A stretch of DNA of 64,000 bases from Bacillus siamensis KCTC 13613 (GCF_000262045.1 NZ_AJVF01000013.1:248001-312000), one strand, 5' to 3'. Counted from the first letter of the stretch, positions 41,343-52,370 are shown. Translations and numbers: made by a program. Notes: generated from the letters alone by a model not told the origin.

Positions 41343-42131
41343 TCATGAAAAAAGCGCAAGCAGAAAGTATAAGAACGGCATGACAAACAAAAAGCTGTCA
41401 AATCGATCTAAAATGCCGCCGTGCCCGGGAAGGATTTTTCCCGAATCCTTCACATCATAGTGCCGCTTAAGCGCCGATTCAACCAAATCCCCGATCTGTC
41501 CGAAAACAGACAGAACAAGTGTGATGACCAAAAGAATCGGGTATGAAATCGGAAGATGCGCAAACAGCTGGAAAACAGCCGTAAAAATAAGAGCGATCGC
41601 AATACCGCCAAGAAACCCTTCCACCGTTTTGTTGGGACTGATTTCAGGCCACAGCTTCCGCTTCCCGAGCGACTTTCCGACGAAATATGCGCCCGAGTCT
41701 GTTGACCATATGACAACGCAGGCATAAAAGATATACAAAAGCCCGTTTGTTTCAATGTTTCTGATTTCAATAAAATAATGAAAACACAGTCCGATATATA
41801 CCGTCGCGAGGACGATGAACCCGACTTCGTCAAACGTAAAGGTGTTTTTCACAAGCACCGTATAGCTGAGCAGTATCAGTACGGCGAAAATCGTCACTTC
41901 CATTTTCGCGTCAAAAAAATGATACTCATCCGGCATCATATACAGCCATAACAGCAAGAGGCTGATCAGCCCCGGAAAAGAAAAAAATCTGAGCTTTTTC
42001 ATCCGCAAAAGCTCAAAAAGCGCTATACTTCCCATCACGTAAACAAATACGGTGAACGGCAATCCTCCGAAAATAACCAAAAATAAAAATAGTGCCGCTG
42101 CCAGAACACCCGTTAACAATCTTTGTTTCAT
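41343..42131 (-). CDS. cdsA: Phosphatidate cytidylyltransferase
   Basis: 262 residues, multi-pass membrane protein (about 6-8 helices). The CDS signature KRHYDVKDSGKILPGHGGILDR near the C-terminus is intact. It forms CDP-diacylglycerol, the precursor of phospholipids. The ATG at 42131 follows GAGG with 9-nt spacing; the GTG three codons upstream would sit too close to it. It follows uppS by 12 nt. Confidence 0.94.
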   Translation of the reverse strand: MKQRLLTGVLAAALFLFLVIFGGLPFTVFVYVMGSIALFELLRMKKLRFFSFPGLISLLLLWLYMMPDEYHFFDAKMEVTIFAVLILLSYTVLVKNTFTFDEVGFIVLATVYIGLCFHYFIEIRNIETNGLLYIFYACVVIWSTDSGAYFVGKSLGKRKLWPEISPNKTVEGFLGGIAIALIFTAVFQLFAHLPISYPILLVITLVLSVFGQIGDLVESALKRHYDVKDSGKILPGHGGILDRFDSFLFVMPFLYFLLALFS

Positions 42132-42143
42132 TTCCACCATCCT

Positions 42144-42926
42144 CTAAATTCCGCCAAACCTCCGGCCCCGCTGCTGAAATTCTCCCACTGCCTGCAGAAA
42201 GTGATCTTCTTTAAAATCGGGCCACAGGACATCTGTAAAAACAAATTCACTGTAAGCCACCTGCCAAAGCATAAAATTGCTCAGTCTGATTTCTCCGCTC
42301 GTTCTGATAAGGAGCTCCGGATCCTGAAGTGATTCCGTCATTAAATGCCCGGAAAAGAGCGCTTCATCAATGTCTTCGATATTCAGCGTGCCGCTTTTCA
42401 CCTGTTCGGCCAATGCTTTTGCCGCATTGACGATTTCCGTGCGCCCGCCGTAGTTCAAAGCGAAATTGAGAATCAGCCCGTCATTTTGTTCTGTATCTTT
42501 TACGGCCTTCTCAATCGCCCTGTACGTATGAGAAGGGAGCGCAGATTCATCTCCGATAATTTTCACCTGTACATTTTCCTCTATCAATTCAGGAAGGTAC
42601 GTATTCAGGAACTCTTCCGGAAGCTTCATTAAAAAGTCGACTTCCATCTTCGGGCGCTTCCAGTTCTCCGTGGAAAACGCATAAAGCGTCAAAACTTTGA
42701 CGCCGAGCTGATTTGCGAGCTTTGTCACCCTTTTTACCACTTTCATTCCTTCATGATGTCCGGCAATCCGCGGAAGTGAGCGTTTCTTCGCCCAGCGCCC
42801 GTTTCCGTCCATAATAATGGCGATGTGTGCGGGAATTTCACCCTTCAGTATGTCTTCTTTTGTATACCGTTCTAAGTTGGAAGCCGCATTCTGCTGATTC
42901 TTCCAATTTTTGAGTATGTTGAGCAT
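42144..42926 (-). CDS. uppS: Undecaprenyl diphosphate synthase
   Basis: 260 residues. The cis-prenyltransferase motifs are AIIMDGNGRWAKKR (about 36-49), RxGH-type GHHEGMK, and the C-terminal TSGEIRLSNFMLWQ. It builds the C55 carrier for cell wall synthesis. The ATG follows GGAGG. It is the first gene after the frr terminator. Confidence 0.97.
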   Translation of the reverse strand: MLNILKNWKNQQNAASNLERYTKEDILKGEIPAHIAIIMDGNGRWAKKRSLPRIAGHHEGMKVVKRVTKLANQLGVKVLTLYAFSTENWKRPKMEVDFLMKLPEEFLNTYLPELIEENVQVKIIGDESALPSHTYRAIEKAVKDTEQNDGLILNFALNYGGRTEIVNAAKALAEQVKSGTLNIEDIDEALFSGHLMTESLQDPELLIRTSGEIRLSNFMLWQVAYSEFVFTDVLWPDFKEDHFLQAVGEFQQRGRRFGGI

Positions 42927-42989
42927 GAGATTCCTCCGTCACCCAAAAAGGTTGCATTGCTGATGATCAATGTAATCAACAGTATTAAC

Positions 42990-43020
42990 AAAAAAACCCC
43001 CTGTAAACATGAGAGGGTCT
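42990..43020 (-). terminator. Terminator after frr
   Basis: ACCCTC pairs with GGGGGT (one G-U pair) with an 11-nt loop, then a T7 run on the minus strand. Confidence 0.82.
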
Positions 43021-43051
43021 TTTCACATTATCTATTGTACATAGTTTTTCA

Positions 43052-43609
43052 TTAAACTTCCATGATTTCTTTTTCTTTGTCTTTTGTGACGCTGTCAATT
43101 TTCGACACATATTCGTCTGTCAGTTTTTGAACGTCTTCACTGGAAGCACGAAGCTCGTCTTCTGTAATGTCTCCGTTCTTCTCAAGCTTCTTGAGTTCAT
43201 CATTGCTGTCACGGCGGACATTACGGACTGCTACTTTCGCTTCTTCCGCATATTTTTTCACGACTTTGACAAGTTCTTTACGTCTTTCTTCCGTCAGAGC
43301 CGGGATCGCGATGCGGATAATTGTGCCGTCACTTGTCGGAGTTACGCCAAGATCAGCTTTCAGGATCGCTTTTTCAATATCGCCGATTGCTGTTTTGTCA
43401 TACGGTGTGACAACAAGCATACGCGCTTCAGGCACATTGATGGAAGACAGCTGGTTTAAAGGTGTTTGGGCACCGTAGTATTCTACTGTCACTTTATCCA
43501 ATAGAGACGGGTTGGCACGTCCCGCGCGGACTGACGCCAATTCCCTTGAATAAGCGGCAACCGCTTTTTCCATGCGTTCTTTTGTTTGTGTTAATACTTC
43601 GTTTGACAA
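43052..43609 (-). CDS. frr: Ribosome recycling factor
   Basis: 185 residues, mostly three long helices with an alpha/beta cap: [19 protein letters not shown] and [14 protein letters not shown] are classical. It splits post-termination ribosomes with EF-G. The start is TTG (43609) after GGGGGA; spacing is a little long. It lies 2 nt after pyrH. Confidence 0.97.
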   Translation of the reverse strand: MSNEVLTQTKERMEKAVAAYSRELASVRAGRANPSLLDKVTVEYYGAQTPLNQLSSINVPEARMLVVTPYDKTAIGDIEKAILKADLGVTPTSDGTIIRIAIPALTEERRKELVKVVKKYAEEAKVAVRNVRRDSNDELKKLEKNGDITEDELRASSEDVQKLTDEYVSKIDSVTKDKEKEIMEV

Positions 43610-43611
43610 CG

Positions 43612-44334
43612 TTATTTCCCCCTTACGATCGTTCCGATTGATTCGCCGATTACGGCACGCTTAATATTTCCTTCTTCCATAATAGAAAAGACGATCAGCG
43701 GAATATCATTATCCATACATAGTGAAGAAGCCGTAGAATCCATGACTTCCAGCCCGTCTTTTAACACATCGAGATAAGATAATTGTTCGTATTTAACGGC
43801 TGACTCATCTTTTCTCGGATCAGCATTATACACACCGTCGACATTATTTTTCGCCATTAAGATCACATCCGCTTCGATTTCAGCGGCACGCAGCGCTGCG
43901 GTTGTGTCCGTAGAGAAATAAGGGTTTCCTGTTCCCGCGGCAAAAATCACAACGCGTTTTTTCTCCAGGTGGCGGATGGCTTTTCTTCTGATGTAAGGCT
44001 CAGCGACCTGACGCATTTCAATTGATGTCTGCACTCTGGACTGGATTCCGAGAGTTTCAAGACTGTCCTGCAGGGCAAGTGAGTTCATGACAGTGGCAAG
44101 CATGCCCATATAATCGGCAGTCGCACGGTCCATTCCTAAGTCACTTCCTGTTTTTCCGCGCCATAAGTTGCCGCCGCCTACGACTACGGCCACTTCGACG
44201 TCAAGCTCAGCGATTTCTTTTACCTGTTTAGCTATGGATTGGATGACAGTCGGATTAATTCCGTTTCCCTGTTCTCCTGCCAACGCTTCTCCGCTAAGCT
44301 TTAAAACGATACGATTGTATTTTGGTTTTTCCAT
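43612..44334 (-). CDS. pyrH: UMP kinase
   Basis: 240 residues of the amino-acid kinase fold: [25 protein letters not shown] and [16 protein letters not shown] are UMP kinase motifs. It phosphorylates UMP to UDP, is activated by GTP and inhibited by UTP in Bacillus (established). The ATG at 44334 follows GGAGGTT. It has its own promoter after the tsf terminator. Confidence 0.97.
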   Translation of the reverse strand: MEKPKYNRIVLKLSGEALAGEQGNGINPTVIQSIAKQVKEIAELDVEVAVVVGGGNLWRGKTGSDLGMDRATADYMGMLATVMNSLALQDSLETLGIQSRVQTSIEMRQVAEPYIRRKAIRHLEKKRVVIFAAGTGNPYFSTDTTAALRAAEIEADVILMAKNNVDGVYNADPRKDESAVKYEQLSYLDVLKDGLEVMDSTASSLCMDNDIPLIVFSIMEEGNIKRAVIGESIGTIVRGK

Positions 44335-44367
44335 AATAACCTCCAAGTGTAAACATTGCCGTTTCCT

Positions 44368-44396
44368 ATTATGCAAGAGAAAAAAAAGTTTGTAAA
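44368..44396 (-). promoter_or_regulatory. SigA-type promoter of pyrH-frr
   Basis: TTTACA (44396-44391) and CATAAT (44373-44368) on the minus strand are 17 nt apart, 34 nt before the pyrH ATG. Confidence 0.7.
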
Positions 44397-44404
44397 TATA
44401 GTTT

Positions 44405-44436
44405 TAAAAATAGGGAACACAAGTAGTGTCCCCTAT
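44405..44436 (-). terminator. Rho-independent terminator of tsf
   Basis: TAGGG-ACAC pairs with GTGT-CCCTA around a short loop, then TTTTTAAAA on the minus strand. A second, weaker hairpin (AAAGCC/GGCTTT) lies just upstream. Confidence 0.85.
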
Positions 44437-44479
44437 ACTGCCTGAAAAGCCGCGAAAGATTCGCCGAGGCTTTCCGCCA

Positions 44480-45361
44480 TTATTTTTTCACTTGGTTCAT
44501 AACTTCTTCAGCAAAGTTTTCTTGGCGTTTTTCAATACCTTCTCCAACTTCGTAGCGGACGTAAGTTTTAACAGATGCGTTTTTCGCAGCCACAACTTGT
44601 TTCACTTTTTCGTCTGGGTTTTTAACGAAAGCTTGGTCTAATAAGCAAATTTCTTCGAAGAATTTGTTCAGACGGCCTTCAACCATTTTAGCTACGATGT
44701 TTTCCGGTTTGCCTTCTTGAAGAGCTTGCTGAGTCAGGATCTGACGCTCGTGGTTTGCTTCTTCTTCAGACACTTGGTCGCGTGAAATGTAACGAGGATT
44801 TACCGCCGCAACATGCATTGCGATGTCTTTTGCAAGATCTTCGTCAGTTGTTCCGCTAAGAACAGATAATACGCCGATGCGGCCGCCCATGTGAAGGTAA
44901 GCACCGAACGCTTCGCTGTCTTCTTTTGTAAGAACAGCAAAACGGCGAAGAGTGATTTTCTCTCCGATTTTAGCAACGTTGCTTGTGATGTATTCTTCAA
45001 CAGTAGAGCCGTTTTCCATCTTTTGTCCCATTGCTTCTTCAAGATCAGCAGGAGCGTTTGCAAGAAGATGGTCAGCAAGCGTGTTCAGAAGCTCTTTGAA
45101 GCCTTCGTTTTTTGCAACGAAGTCAGTTTCAGAGTTTACTTCTAAGATAACGCCTTTGTTGCCGTCAGTTTTAATAAGAGTAGAACCTTCAGCAGCGATA
45201 CGGTCAGCTTTTTTAGCTGCTTTCGCAATTCCTTTTTCTCTCAGAAGGTCGATTGCTTTGTCCATATCTCCGTCAGTTTCAGTCAACGCTTTTTTGCAGT
45301 CCATCATACCAGCGCCTGTTTTTTGACGCAGTTCTTTTACCTGCTGTGCAGTAATAGCCAT
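44480..45361 (-). CDS. tsf: Elongation factor Ts
   Basis: 293 residues. The N-terminal UBA-like domain ([19 protein letters not shown]) and the core [10 protein letters not shown] motif (about 79-88) that contacts EF-Tu are present. It exchanges GDP on EF-Tu. The ATG follows AAGGAGG. It is preceded by rpsB across a hairpin of about 40 nt. Confidence 0.98.
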   Translation of the reverse strand: MAITAQQVKELRQKTGAGMMDCKKALTETDGDMDKAIDLLREKGIAKAAKKADRIAAEGSTLIKTDGNKGVILEVNSETDFVAKNEGFKELLNTLADHLLANAPADLEEAMGQKMENGSTVEEYITSNVAKIGEKITLRRFAVLTKEDSEAFGAYLHMGGRIGVLSVLSGTTDEDLAKDIAMHVAAVNPRYISRDQVSEEEANHERQILTQQALQEGKPENIVAKMVEGRLNKFFEEICLLDQAFVKNPDEKVKQVVAAKNASVKTYVRYEVGEGIEKRQENFAEEVMNQVKK

Positions 45362-45414
45362 TTAAATTCCTCCTTATATGTGTAAACAAGATATGTATAG
45401 ATACATTTTTCTTG

Positions 45415-45455
45415 AAAAAAGGTGATAAAAGGCAGTCCCTCTTATCACCTTTTGA
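45415..45455 (-). terminator. Intergenic terminator/attenuator between rpsB and tsf
   Basis: AAAAGGTGATAA and TTATCACCTTTT (minus strand) enclose about 13 nt, then a T-run. It is inside the rpsB-tsf transcript, so it may give more rpsB than tsf mRNA. Confidence 0.82.
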
Positions 45456-45460
45456 TTAGG

Positions 45461-46312
<852 letters not shown>

Positions 46313-46320
46313 CAAGACAT

Positions 46321-46349
46321 AATATAACACAGCTTTATGCGACAATCAA
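46321..46349 (-). promoter_or_regulatory. SigA-type promoter of rpsB-tsf, overlapping the end of swrB
   Basis: TTGATT (46349-46344) and TATATT (46326-46321) on the minus strand are 17 nt apart. The -35 overlaps the swrB stop region (46346). Confidence 0.75.
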
Positions 46350-46822
46350 GAATCCTTTACAGCTTTGCCGCGAAATTTTAAAAACAGCTCGATTTCTGTC
46401 TTACCGCTCTTCATCCGTTTGGCAATTTCCGCGGGAGTGAGCCCCTGTTCATATAATTCTGCAACGCGTTCTTCAAACGAATGCGTGCCGCTGTTTTCCT
46501 CACTTTCGGCCTGTTCCGTTGCACTGATGAGTTTTTCCATGTGATCCGGAATATCAGGCTCTTTTTGCGGTTTGACGGGCCGGGATTCCGTGTCTTCTGC
46601 GTCCGGCGCTTGATCAGCCCGGTTTTTGGCATCTTCGAGTCTTTCATTTTCTTCTTTTAACTCAAGCAGAAACGCAGCAAGGGTGTTTTCCGTCTCTTCA
46701 AGAATCTTCTTCTGCTGACGCTCCGTCTCCTTGAGGGCTGAAAACCTCGTATACAGAATAATGACAGCATAAAGCAGTATGCCGTGAAGCACAAAGCTCA
46801 AAAGCCATAATAGTGTTGACAT
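46346..46822 (-). CDS. swrB: Swarming motility protein SwrB (YlxL)
   Basis: 158 residues. One N-terminal membrane helix (about 3-24), a coiled-coil segment (about 26-65), an acidic linker and a C-terminal helix-turn-helix-like part (ELYEQGLTPAEIAKRMKSGKTEIELFLKF). SwrB promotes activation of flagellar assembly and swarming in B. subtilis (recalled). The ATG at 46822 follows GAGTG with 6-nt spacing. It is last in the fla/che operon, 27 nt after sigD. Confidence 0.9.
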   Translation of the reverse strand: MSTLLWLLSFVLHGILLYAVIILYTRFSALKETERQQKKILEETENTLAAFLLELKEENERLEDAKNRADQAPDAEDTESRPVKPQKEPDIPDHMEKLISATEQAESEENSGTHSFEERVAELYEQGLTPAEIAKRMKSGKTEIELFLKFRGKAVKDS

Positions 46823-46849
46823 GTTTTTCACTCGCTAACCATGAGTTCA

Positions 46850-47614
46850 TTATTGAATTACTTTTTCAAGCAGATGCTTTAATTTAAACAGCGCCTTTGA
46901 ATGAATCTGCGAAATCCGGGAGGTCGAAAGATTCAGGACTTGTCCGATTTCGGTCAGTGTCAGTTCTTCTTTATAAAATAAGCTGACGACAAGCTGTTCT
47001 TTTTCAGAGAGCTCGTGAATTTTGCCCGCAAGCTGGGCGATCAGCTCGTCCTTCATGATTTTTTCTTCCGGCGGCACATTTTTGTCATCTCTGATCATGA
47101 CTTGAATATTCTCACCGTCATCCTGGTCGTGAAGCTTTTCATCAATTGATAAGAGATTGGCAAAAAACCCTTCATTCATCGTTGATACTACGTCCTGCTC
47201 CGTCATCCCCAGTTCTTCTGCGATCTCTGAAGGCGTCACATTCCGAAGGTAGCGCTGTTCAAGTTTTTCGATCGCCGCTTCGACTTTTTTTGTCTTCTCC
47301 CGTGAAGTTCTGGGCAGCCAATCTTCTTTACGCAGCCCGTCGATGATTGCACCGCGAATTCTAAACGAGGCATAGGTATCAAATTTTAAATCCCGGCCGG
47401 GGTCAAATTTTTCTAGGGCATCATATAAACCAAGCATACCAAGGCTCATTAGATCGTCTTTATGCACCGACTTCGGCAGTCCGACGGAAATTCTGCCGAC
47501 ATGATATGTGACCAGCGGCATGTAACGGCGCATTAAATCATCACCGGCTTTAGGATCTTTCCACTCTTTCCAGCGCGACCAAAGCACCTGATCTTCATAA
47601 TTCAAGGATTGCAT
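46850..47614 (-). CDS. sigD: RNA polymerase sigma factor SigD (sigma-28/FliA type)
   Basis: 254 residues with regions 1.2-4: region 2 with SLGMLGLYDALEKFDPGRDLKFDTY (FliA-like), region 3 DWLPRTSREKTKK, and the region 4 HTH LTLTEIGQVLNLSTSRISQIHSKA. It directs flagellin, motor stator, autolysin and chemoreceptor genes; FlgM inhibits it. The ATG follows GGGGGA. Its place near the end of the long operon is tied to cell-to-cell variation in SigD level in B. subtilis. Confidence 0.98.
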   Translation of the reverse strand: MQSLNYEDQVLWSRWKEWKDPKAGDDLMRRYMPLVTYHVGRISVGLPKSVHKDDLMSLGMLGLYDALEKFDPGRDLKFDTYASFRIRGAIIDGLRKEDWLPRTSREKTKKVEAAIEKLEQRYLRNVTPSEIAEELGMTEQDVVSTMNEGFFANLLSIDEKLHDQDDGENIQVMIRDDKNVPPEEKIMKDELIAQLAGKIHELSEKEQLVVSLFYKEELTLTEIGQVLNLSTSRISQIHSKALFKLKHLLEKVIQ

Positions 47615-47640
47615 TGTTATCCCCCTACCTCATACCTTAA

Positions 47641-48141
47641 TTAAATCGTTGTTTCACCTTGTTTAACAGTTCGGATGTGCAGCATGCAGGACTTTGGCTC
47701 AAATTCAATCGTCCGGCCGCTTGAGCCGCCGGTATCTTCACTGATGACCGGAATGTTATACAATGAAAGCTGTTCTTTAATGGCCGCTACGTTCCTTGGG
47801 CCGATTTTCATCAGATCGTTTGTCATTTTAAACTTAAACATCTCCGCTCCCCCTGCGAGCTTTGCCTTCAGGGCAAACTTGCGGCATCCGGCTTTCAAAA
47901 GCATGTCAATCGTCGTCTTTACGGCGGTGTCTGCATATTTTGCGCGGTTCAGTTCCGCTGTTTTCGATAAACCGGAGTCCGGCAGCATCACGTGAACGAG
48001 TCCCGCCGTTTGTTTGTCTTTATCGTATAAAACCAGTCCCACGCATGAACCGAGTCCCGAAGTCCGGATTTTATCCGGATAACGCGCGATTTGAACATCC
48101 GCAATCCCCACTTTAACAACTGCGGCTTCCGCACGGCTCAT
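47641..48141 (-). CDS. cheD: Chemoreceptor glutamine deamidase CheD
   Basis: 166 residues. GLGSCVGLVLYD carries the catalytic Cys (about residue 33), with a later HVMLPDSG giving the His. It deamidates receptor glutamines and works with CheC as a feedback loop. The start overlaps the cheC stop by 4 nt. Confidence 0.96.
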   Translation of the reverse strand: MSRAEAAVVKVGIADVQIARYPDKIRTSGLGSCVGLVLYDKDKQTAGLVHVMLPDSGLSKTAELNRAKYADTAVKTTIDMLLKAGCRKFALKAKLAGGAEMFKFKMTNDLMKIGPRNVAAIKEQLSLYNIPVISEDTGGSSGRTIEFEPKSCMLHIRTVKQGETTI

Positions 48142-48767
48142 AAAGCCGCACCCAATGAGACGAAGAGCTTTTCAAAAGAATCATAGTCCGGAAGCATAAA
48201 CATATGGGCTTTGAGCTCCTGCTGGCTGCCTTGGTCAAAAATAGAAGTATCCACGACAATGGCATGTTCCCCGACTTGGCTGAGCTCCATCAGTCCTTCA
48301 CTGATAACCGCACCGAACATATCCAGTGAGATTTCCGGCACACTCGGATAAATCTCGAGCTTCGTCAAATCAGCCAATGCCGTTAAATAGGAACCTGCTA
48401 AAATATTGCCGAACTCATGTAAAGCAGAAGAACTCAAATGATCCTCACCCAACTGGTCAATATCAAAATCCGGATTTCCGATCAGCTCTCTGATAAACTG
48501 TTCCGCTTGATCAAAAGGCATGATGAGAAAGATAGAACCGGTCATGTCGCCTTCCATTCTTAAAAAGATACTGGCGACCGGCGTTTCGGCACCTCCGAAA
48601 AAATCAGCGAGCTCATCAAATGTCAATAAGGTCGCAAACGGCACTTCCATATCTATCTTTCTGTTCAGCAGCTGAGCCATGGCAGAGGCTGAGTGACCCG
48701 CCCCGATATTTCCGACTTCCCGCAAAATATCCATCTGCTCTTCTTTGATCGCTTCAAACTTACTCAT
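48138..48767 (-). CDS. cheC: CheY-P phosphatase CheC
   Basis: 209 residues with two CheC-type active-site helices: DILREVGNIGAGHSASAMAQ (about 13-32) and SSSALHEFGNILAGSYLTAL (about 112-131), each with the Glu-x-x-Asn pair. It dephosphorylates CheY-P, stimulated by CheD. It begins 15 nt after cheW and is coupled to cheD. Confidence 0.96.
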   Translation of the reverse strand: MSKFEAIKEEQMDILREVGNIGAGHSASAMAQLLNRKIDMEVPFATLLTFDELADFFGGAETPVASIFLRMEGDMTGSIFLIMPFDQAEQFIRELIGNPDFDIDQLGEDHLSSSALHEFGNILAGSYLTALADLTKLEIYPSVPEISLDMFGAVISEGLMELSQVGEHAIVVDTSIFDQGSQQELKAHMFMLPDYDSFEKLFVSLGAAL

Positions 48768-48782
48768 GTTGTCTTATCCCCT

Positions 48783-49256
48783 TTAAGCATTCGGCTCTCC
48801 GGATGCAGATGCAGAAGCACCTTTATCCAGCACCGCATGCGCATCGATAATATTGAGGAGCCTGTTATCTTGCTTGACGATCTGTTTAATCCACACATCC
48901 GCTTCCTTTGTCTGGCTTTCAGGCGCGGATTCAATTTCATTTTCATGCACGGTGATGACGTCATTAGCCTCATCCACAACCCACCCGACATCGGCGTCGC
49001 GGTAAGAAATAATGATAATCCGCGTCTCTTCTGTGATGTCCTGTTCAGGCTGGTTCAGACGTTTTCTTAAATCAAGAACCGGCGTAATCACCCCGCGCAG
49101 ATTGATAACACCGCGGATATAAGGTTCCACACCCGGGACTCTCGTCGGTTTTTGCCACTTTTCAATTGATTTCACTTGGGAAACTGAGATAGCGTATTCT
49201 TTCCCGTTTATCATAAACACAATCATTTTTTCACCTGTTTTGATTTCAGCAGTCAT
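48783..49256 (-). CDS. cheW: Chemotaxis coupling protein CheW
   Basis: 157 residues with two SH3-like beta barrels. GVEPYIRGVINLRGVITPVLDLRKRL is the strongest CheW motif, and KMIVFMINGKEYAI opens the fold. It joins receptors to CheA. The ATG is 22 nt after cheA, with GGAGGTG nearby. Confidence 0.96.
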   Translation of the reverse strand: MTAEIKTGEKMIVFMINGKEYAISVSQVKSIEKWQKPTRVPGVEPYIRGVINLRGVITPVLDLRKRLNQPEQDITEETRIIIISYRDADVGWVVDEANDVITVHENEIESAPESQTKEADVWIKQIVKQDNRLLNIIDAHAVLDKGASASASGEPNA

Positions 49257-49278
49257 AAGGGCACCTCCTCGTGTCGTT

Positions 49279-51297
49279 TTAGTAGATCAGCGCATTGCAA
49301 TCAATAATCAGCGCCACTTCTCCGTTTCCGAGAATCGTAGCGCCGGAAATCGCAAAGACGTTCGTTAAATAGTCTCCGAGTGATTTCAGTACGACTTCCT
49401 GCTGGCCGATAAAAGAGTCCACGACAAAAGCAGTAGATTTATCGCCCTTTTTCACGACGATCACATGGAACTGATCCGCATCCTGTTTTGAATCCGTAAT
49501 GCCGAATTCTTTTTTCAGGTAGACAATCGGAACAATCTGTCCTCTGAAATCAATCACTTCTCTGTCATGCGTCTGCAGGATATCTTTCTTTTCGATCACA
49601 GCCGTCTCTATAATAGAAGAGATCGGTATCGCAAATGTCTCTTCTTCAAGTTTAATGAGAAGAACGGAGATAATTGAAAGTGTCAGCGGAAGCTGAATAC
49701 TGAAAAGAGAACCCTGGCCTTCCGCGGATTTGACACTGACCGAGCCGCCGAGTGATTCAAGTTTGTTTTTCACAACGTCCAGGCCGACACCCCGGCCTGA
49801 AATATCAGAAATTTGATCGGCAGTCGAGAAGCCCGGAGCAAAAATAAGCTCGTAAATCTCATTATCTTCAAGCGTTTCGGCATCACGTTCGGTGATGACA
49901 TTCCGTTCGAGCGCTTTTTCGAGAATTTTCTTTCTGTTCAGGCCGGCCCCGTCATCTTCAACCTCAATAAAGACATGGTTTCCGCTGTGATATGCTTTAA
50001 GCACGACATGGCCAGATTCCGGTTTTCCTTTATTCACCCGCACTTCAGGCGCTTCGATGCCGTGATCGATGCTGTTTCTGATTAAATGGACAAGCGGATC
50101 GCCGATTTCATCAATCACCGTGCGGTCAAGCTCTGTTTCAGCGCCGATGATGGACAATTCAATTTTCTTATTTAGTTCCTTTTGAAGCTGGCGGATCATT
50201 CTCGGGAAACGGTTAAAGACGGTTTCTACCGGAACCATCCGCATATTCAAAATAATAGATTGAAGGTCTCCTGAGATTCTGGTCAGGCGTTCAACGGTTT
50301 CAGTCAATTCATTGTGATCAAGCTCTTTGGCGATCTGCTCAAGACGTCCGCGGTCAATGACAAGCTCTTCAAAAAGGTTCATTGAAGAATCCAGTCTTTC
50401 AATGTTGACACGAATCGTTTTCGAGCCGCTGTGATGCTTCGGCTGTTCTTCCGTTTTCATTTGCGGGTTCGGCTGCTTTTCAGCCTTTTTAACCGGAACG
50501 TCCTTCACCGGTTCAGCTGCTTGCGGTTTTTCGGCCGTTTTTAACGGCGCACCGGCAGAAACTTCGACGTTCTCCACTTCTGAAATGCCGCTGATGAGGT
50601 CTTTAATTTCCTCAGCAGACTGCTTTGTCAAGAAGCACACCTGAAAATCCGTTCCGAAATCTTCCGTCTCAAGCACTTCCGCAGCTGGTATCGTTTTTGC
50701 GACTTCACCCGCTTCATTCAGCTTTTCAAATATCATGTACACGCGAACGGCTTTGAGCATGCAGTTTTCATTCAGGGAAACCGTTATTTCATAGCGGCTG
50801 AATCCTTGCTCTTCTGCCTCTTCGATGACAGTCCGTTCGAACTCATCATAATTCCATTCAACTGAAGCTTGTTTCGTTGAAGCCGGCGGTTCTGCTGTTT
50901 CAGCTGAAGCGGCAGTCTCATGCACCGCGTTTACATCGAGTTTTGCGCTCACTTCAGAAATATCACGTTTGCCGTCTCCTCCGTCAATAATGGACTGCAC
51001 CATCTCTTCAAGATGATCCAGCGCTTCAAACAGCACATCCAGCCAATCTGATGTGACCGGCATCTCTCCGTTGCGGATGGCGTCCAGCACATTTTCCATC
51101 AAGTGAGTTAAATGCGCCAGATCAGTATATCCCATCGTTGCGCTCATGCCTTTCAGCGTATGGGCAGCTCTGAAGATGTCATGCACAATCTGAAGGTCTG
51201 ACGGATCTTTTTCCAACAGCAGCAGCTTTTCGTTACATGTCTGTAAGTGCTCTTTACTTTCATCAATAAAGACATCTAAATATTGATTCATATCCAA
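49279..51297 (-). CDS. cheA: Chemotaxis histidine kinase CheA
   Basis: 672 residues. P1 with the phosphorylated His46 (AAHTLKGMSATMG), a linker and P2 (about 170-260), an Ala/Pro/Lys-rich linker, P3 dimerisation, P4 kinase with the N box LVHLIRNSIDHGIE and G boxes (VEDDGAGLN, SGRGVGLDVVK), and P5 CheW-like domain. It autophosphorylates and feeds CheY and CheB. The start is TTG at 51297 after GAGGGTG with 8-nt spacing, giving the 672 aa of B. subtilis; the first ATG is two codons in and over-spaced. Confidence 0.97.
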   Translation of the reverse strand: MDMNQYLDVFIDESKEHLQTCNEKLLLLEKDPSDLQIVHDIFRAAHTLKGMSATMGYTDLAHLTHLMENVLDAIRNGEMPVTSDWLDVLFEALDHLEEMVQSIIDGGDGKRDISEVSAKLDVNAVHETAASAETAEPPASTKQASVEWNYDEFERTVIEEAEEQGFSRYEITVSLNENCMLKAVRVYMIFEKLNEAGEVAKTIPAAEVLETEDFGTDFQVCFLTKQSAEEIKDLISGISEVENVEVSAGAPLKTAEKPQAAEPVKDVPVKKAEKQPNPQMKTEEQPKHHSGSKTIRVNIERLDSSMNLFEELVIDRGRLEQIAKELDHNELTETVERLTRISGDLQSIILNMRMVPVETVFNRFPRMIRQLQKELNKKIELSIIGAETELDRTVIDEIGDPLVHLIRNSIDHGIEAPEVRVNKGKPESGHVVLKAYHSGNHVFIEVEDDGAGLNRKKILEKALERNVITERDAETLEDNEIYELIFAPGFSTADQISDISGRGVGLDVVKNKLESLGGSVSVKSAEGQGSLFSIQLPLTLSIISVLLIKLEEETFAIPISSIIETAVIEKKDILQTHDREVIDFRGQIVPIVYLKKEFGITDSKQDADQFHVIVVKKGDKSTAFVVDSFIGQQEVVLKSLGDYLTNVFAISGATILGNGEVALIIDCNALIY

Positions 51298-51302
51298 TTG
51301 AT

Positions 51303-52370
51303 TCACACCCTCTCTTTTTTCACACATCCGGTGATGGATGCCGCGATTTCTTCCACATGTTTAATCTCATGAATGAGGCCCGCTTTTATTGCTGACTTCG
51401 GCATCCCGAACACAACACAGGATTCGTCGGATTCCGCAATCGTTTTAACGCCGCCTGTTCTGAGCATTTCTTTCACGCCTTCGGTTCCGTCGCTGCCCAT
51501 ACCGGTCATAATAACGGCTACCTTTTCATAATCGGACAATCGGCTTGCCGAACGAAACAAATAATCGGCCGACGGTTTATGCCGGCTTTCCGTATCATGA
51601 ACGTCAAGAATGATGCGGAGCCTTCCGCCTTCCTCGGCAACCGTCATATTTTTTCCGCCGGGCGCGATGTACACCCATCCGTCTTTCGCCTCTTCACCGT
51701 TTTCCGCTTCTTTAACCTGAATATCTGACAAATGGTTGAGTCTGTCTGCAAGTGAAGCGGTGAAGCCTTCAGGCATGTGCTGCACGACAAATACAGGCGC
51801 CTGTAAATCCTTCGGAAGCTTCGGAATCACCTTTTGCAAAGCCCGCGGTCCGCCTGTAGAGGTCGCAATGAATACGGCCTGCTTAGCAGATTTTGCTTTC
51901 GGCCTCTCAAATCCCACAGCAGCCGGACGTTCCGGGGTGAAGGGCTCTTTCACCGCCGGCTCAGTCTCTTTTGCGAAGGACAGTCCCGCGGCAATCACCC
52001 TTTCAATCAGCTGTTCTTTAATTTTATAAAGATCAAGTGAAATCGCTCCGGAAGGCTTGGTGATAAAATCAAAGGCACCCATTTCCAGGCAGTTGATCGT
52101 TCGGTCTTTTCCTTGCTGCGTCTGACTTGATACCATGATTACGGGAAGTTTGTATATGCTGATGATTTTCCGCAATGTATCCGTTCCGTTCATGACCGGC
52201 ATTTCAATATCAAGCGTGACAACATCCGGCTTGAGAAGCTCTATTTTTTTCAGCGCCTCTTCTCCGTTTCTGGCTGTCCCGATGACTTCTATCTGCACTT
52301 CCGCAGCCAGAAAATCGGTAATCATTTTTCTCATAAAAGCTGAGTCATCAACGACAAGCACACGAATCAC
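51303..52370 (-). CDS. cheB: Chemotaxis methylesterase/deamidase CheB
   Basis: 355 residues. The N-terminal receiver has the phospho-acceptor Asp54 ([11 protein letters not shown]). The C-terminal methylesterase has the catalytic Ser in ATSTGGP, His in QHMPEGF and Asp in GMGSDGTEG. It removes methyl groups from chemoreceptors. It overlaps flhG by 4 nt and ends 5 nt before the cheA start. Confidence 0.97.
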   Translation of the reverse strand: MIRVLVVDDSAFMRKMITDFLAAEVQIEVIGTARNGEEALKKIELLKPDVVTLDIEMPVMNGTDTLRKIISIYKLPVIMVSSQTQQGKDRTINCLEMGAFDFITKPSGAISLDLYKIKEQLIERVIAAGLSFAKETEPAVKEPFTPERPAAVGFERPKAKSAKQAVFIATSTGGPRALQKVIPKLPKDLQAPVFVVQHMPEGFTASLADRLNHLSDIQVKEAENGEEAKDGWVYIAPGGKNMTVAEEGGRLRIILDVHDTESRHKPSADYLFRSASRLSDYEKVAVIMTGMGSDGTEGVKEMLRTGGVKTIAESDESCVVFGMPKSAIKAGLIHEIKHVEEIAASITGCVKKERV

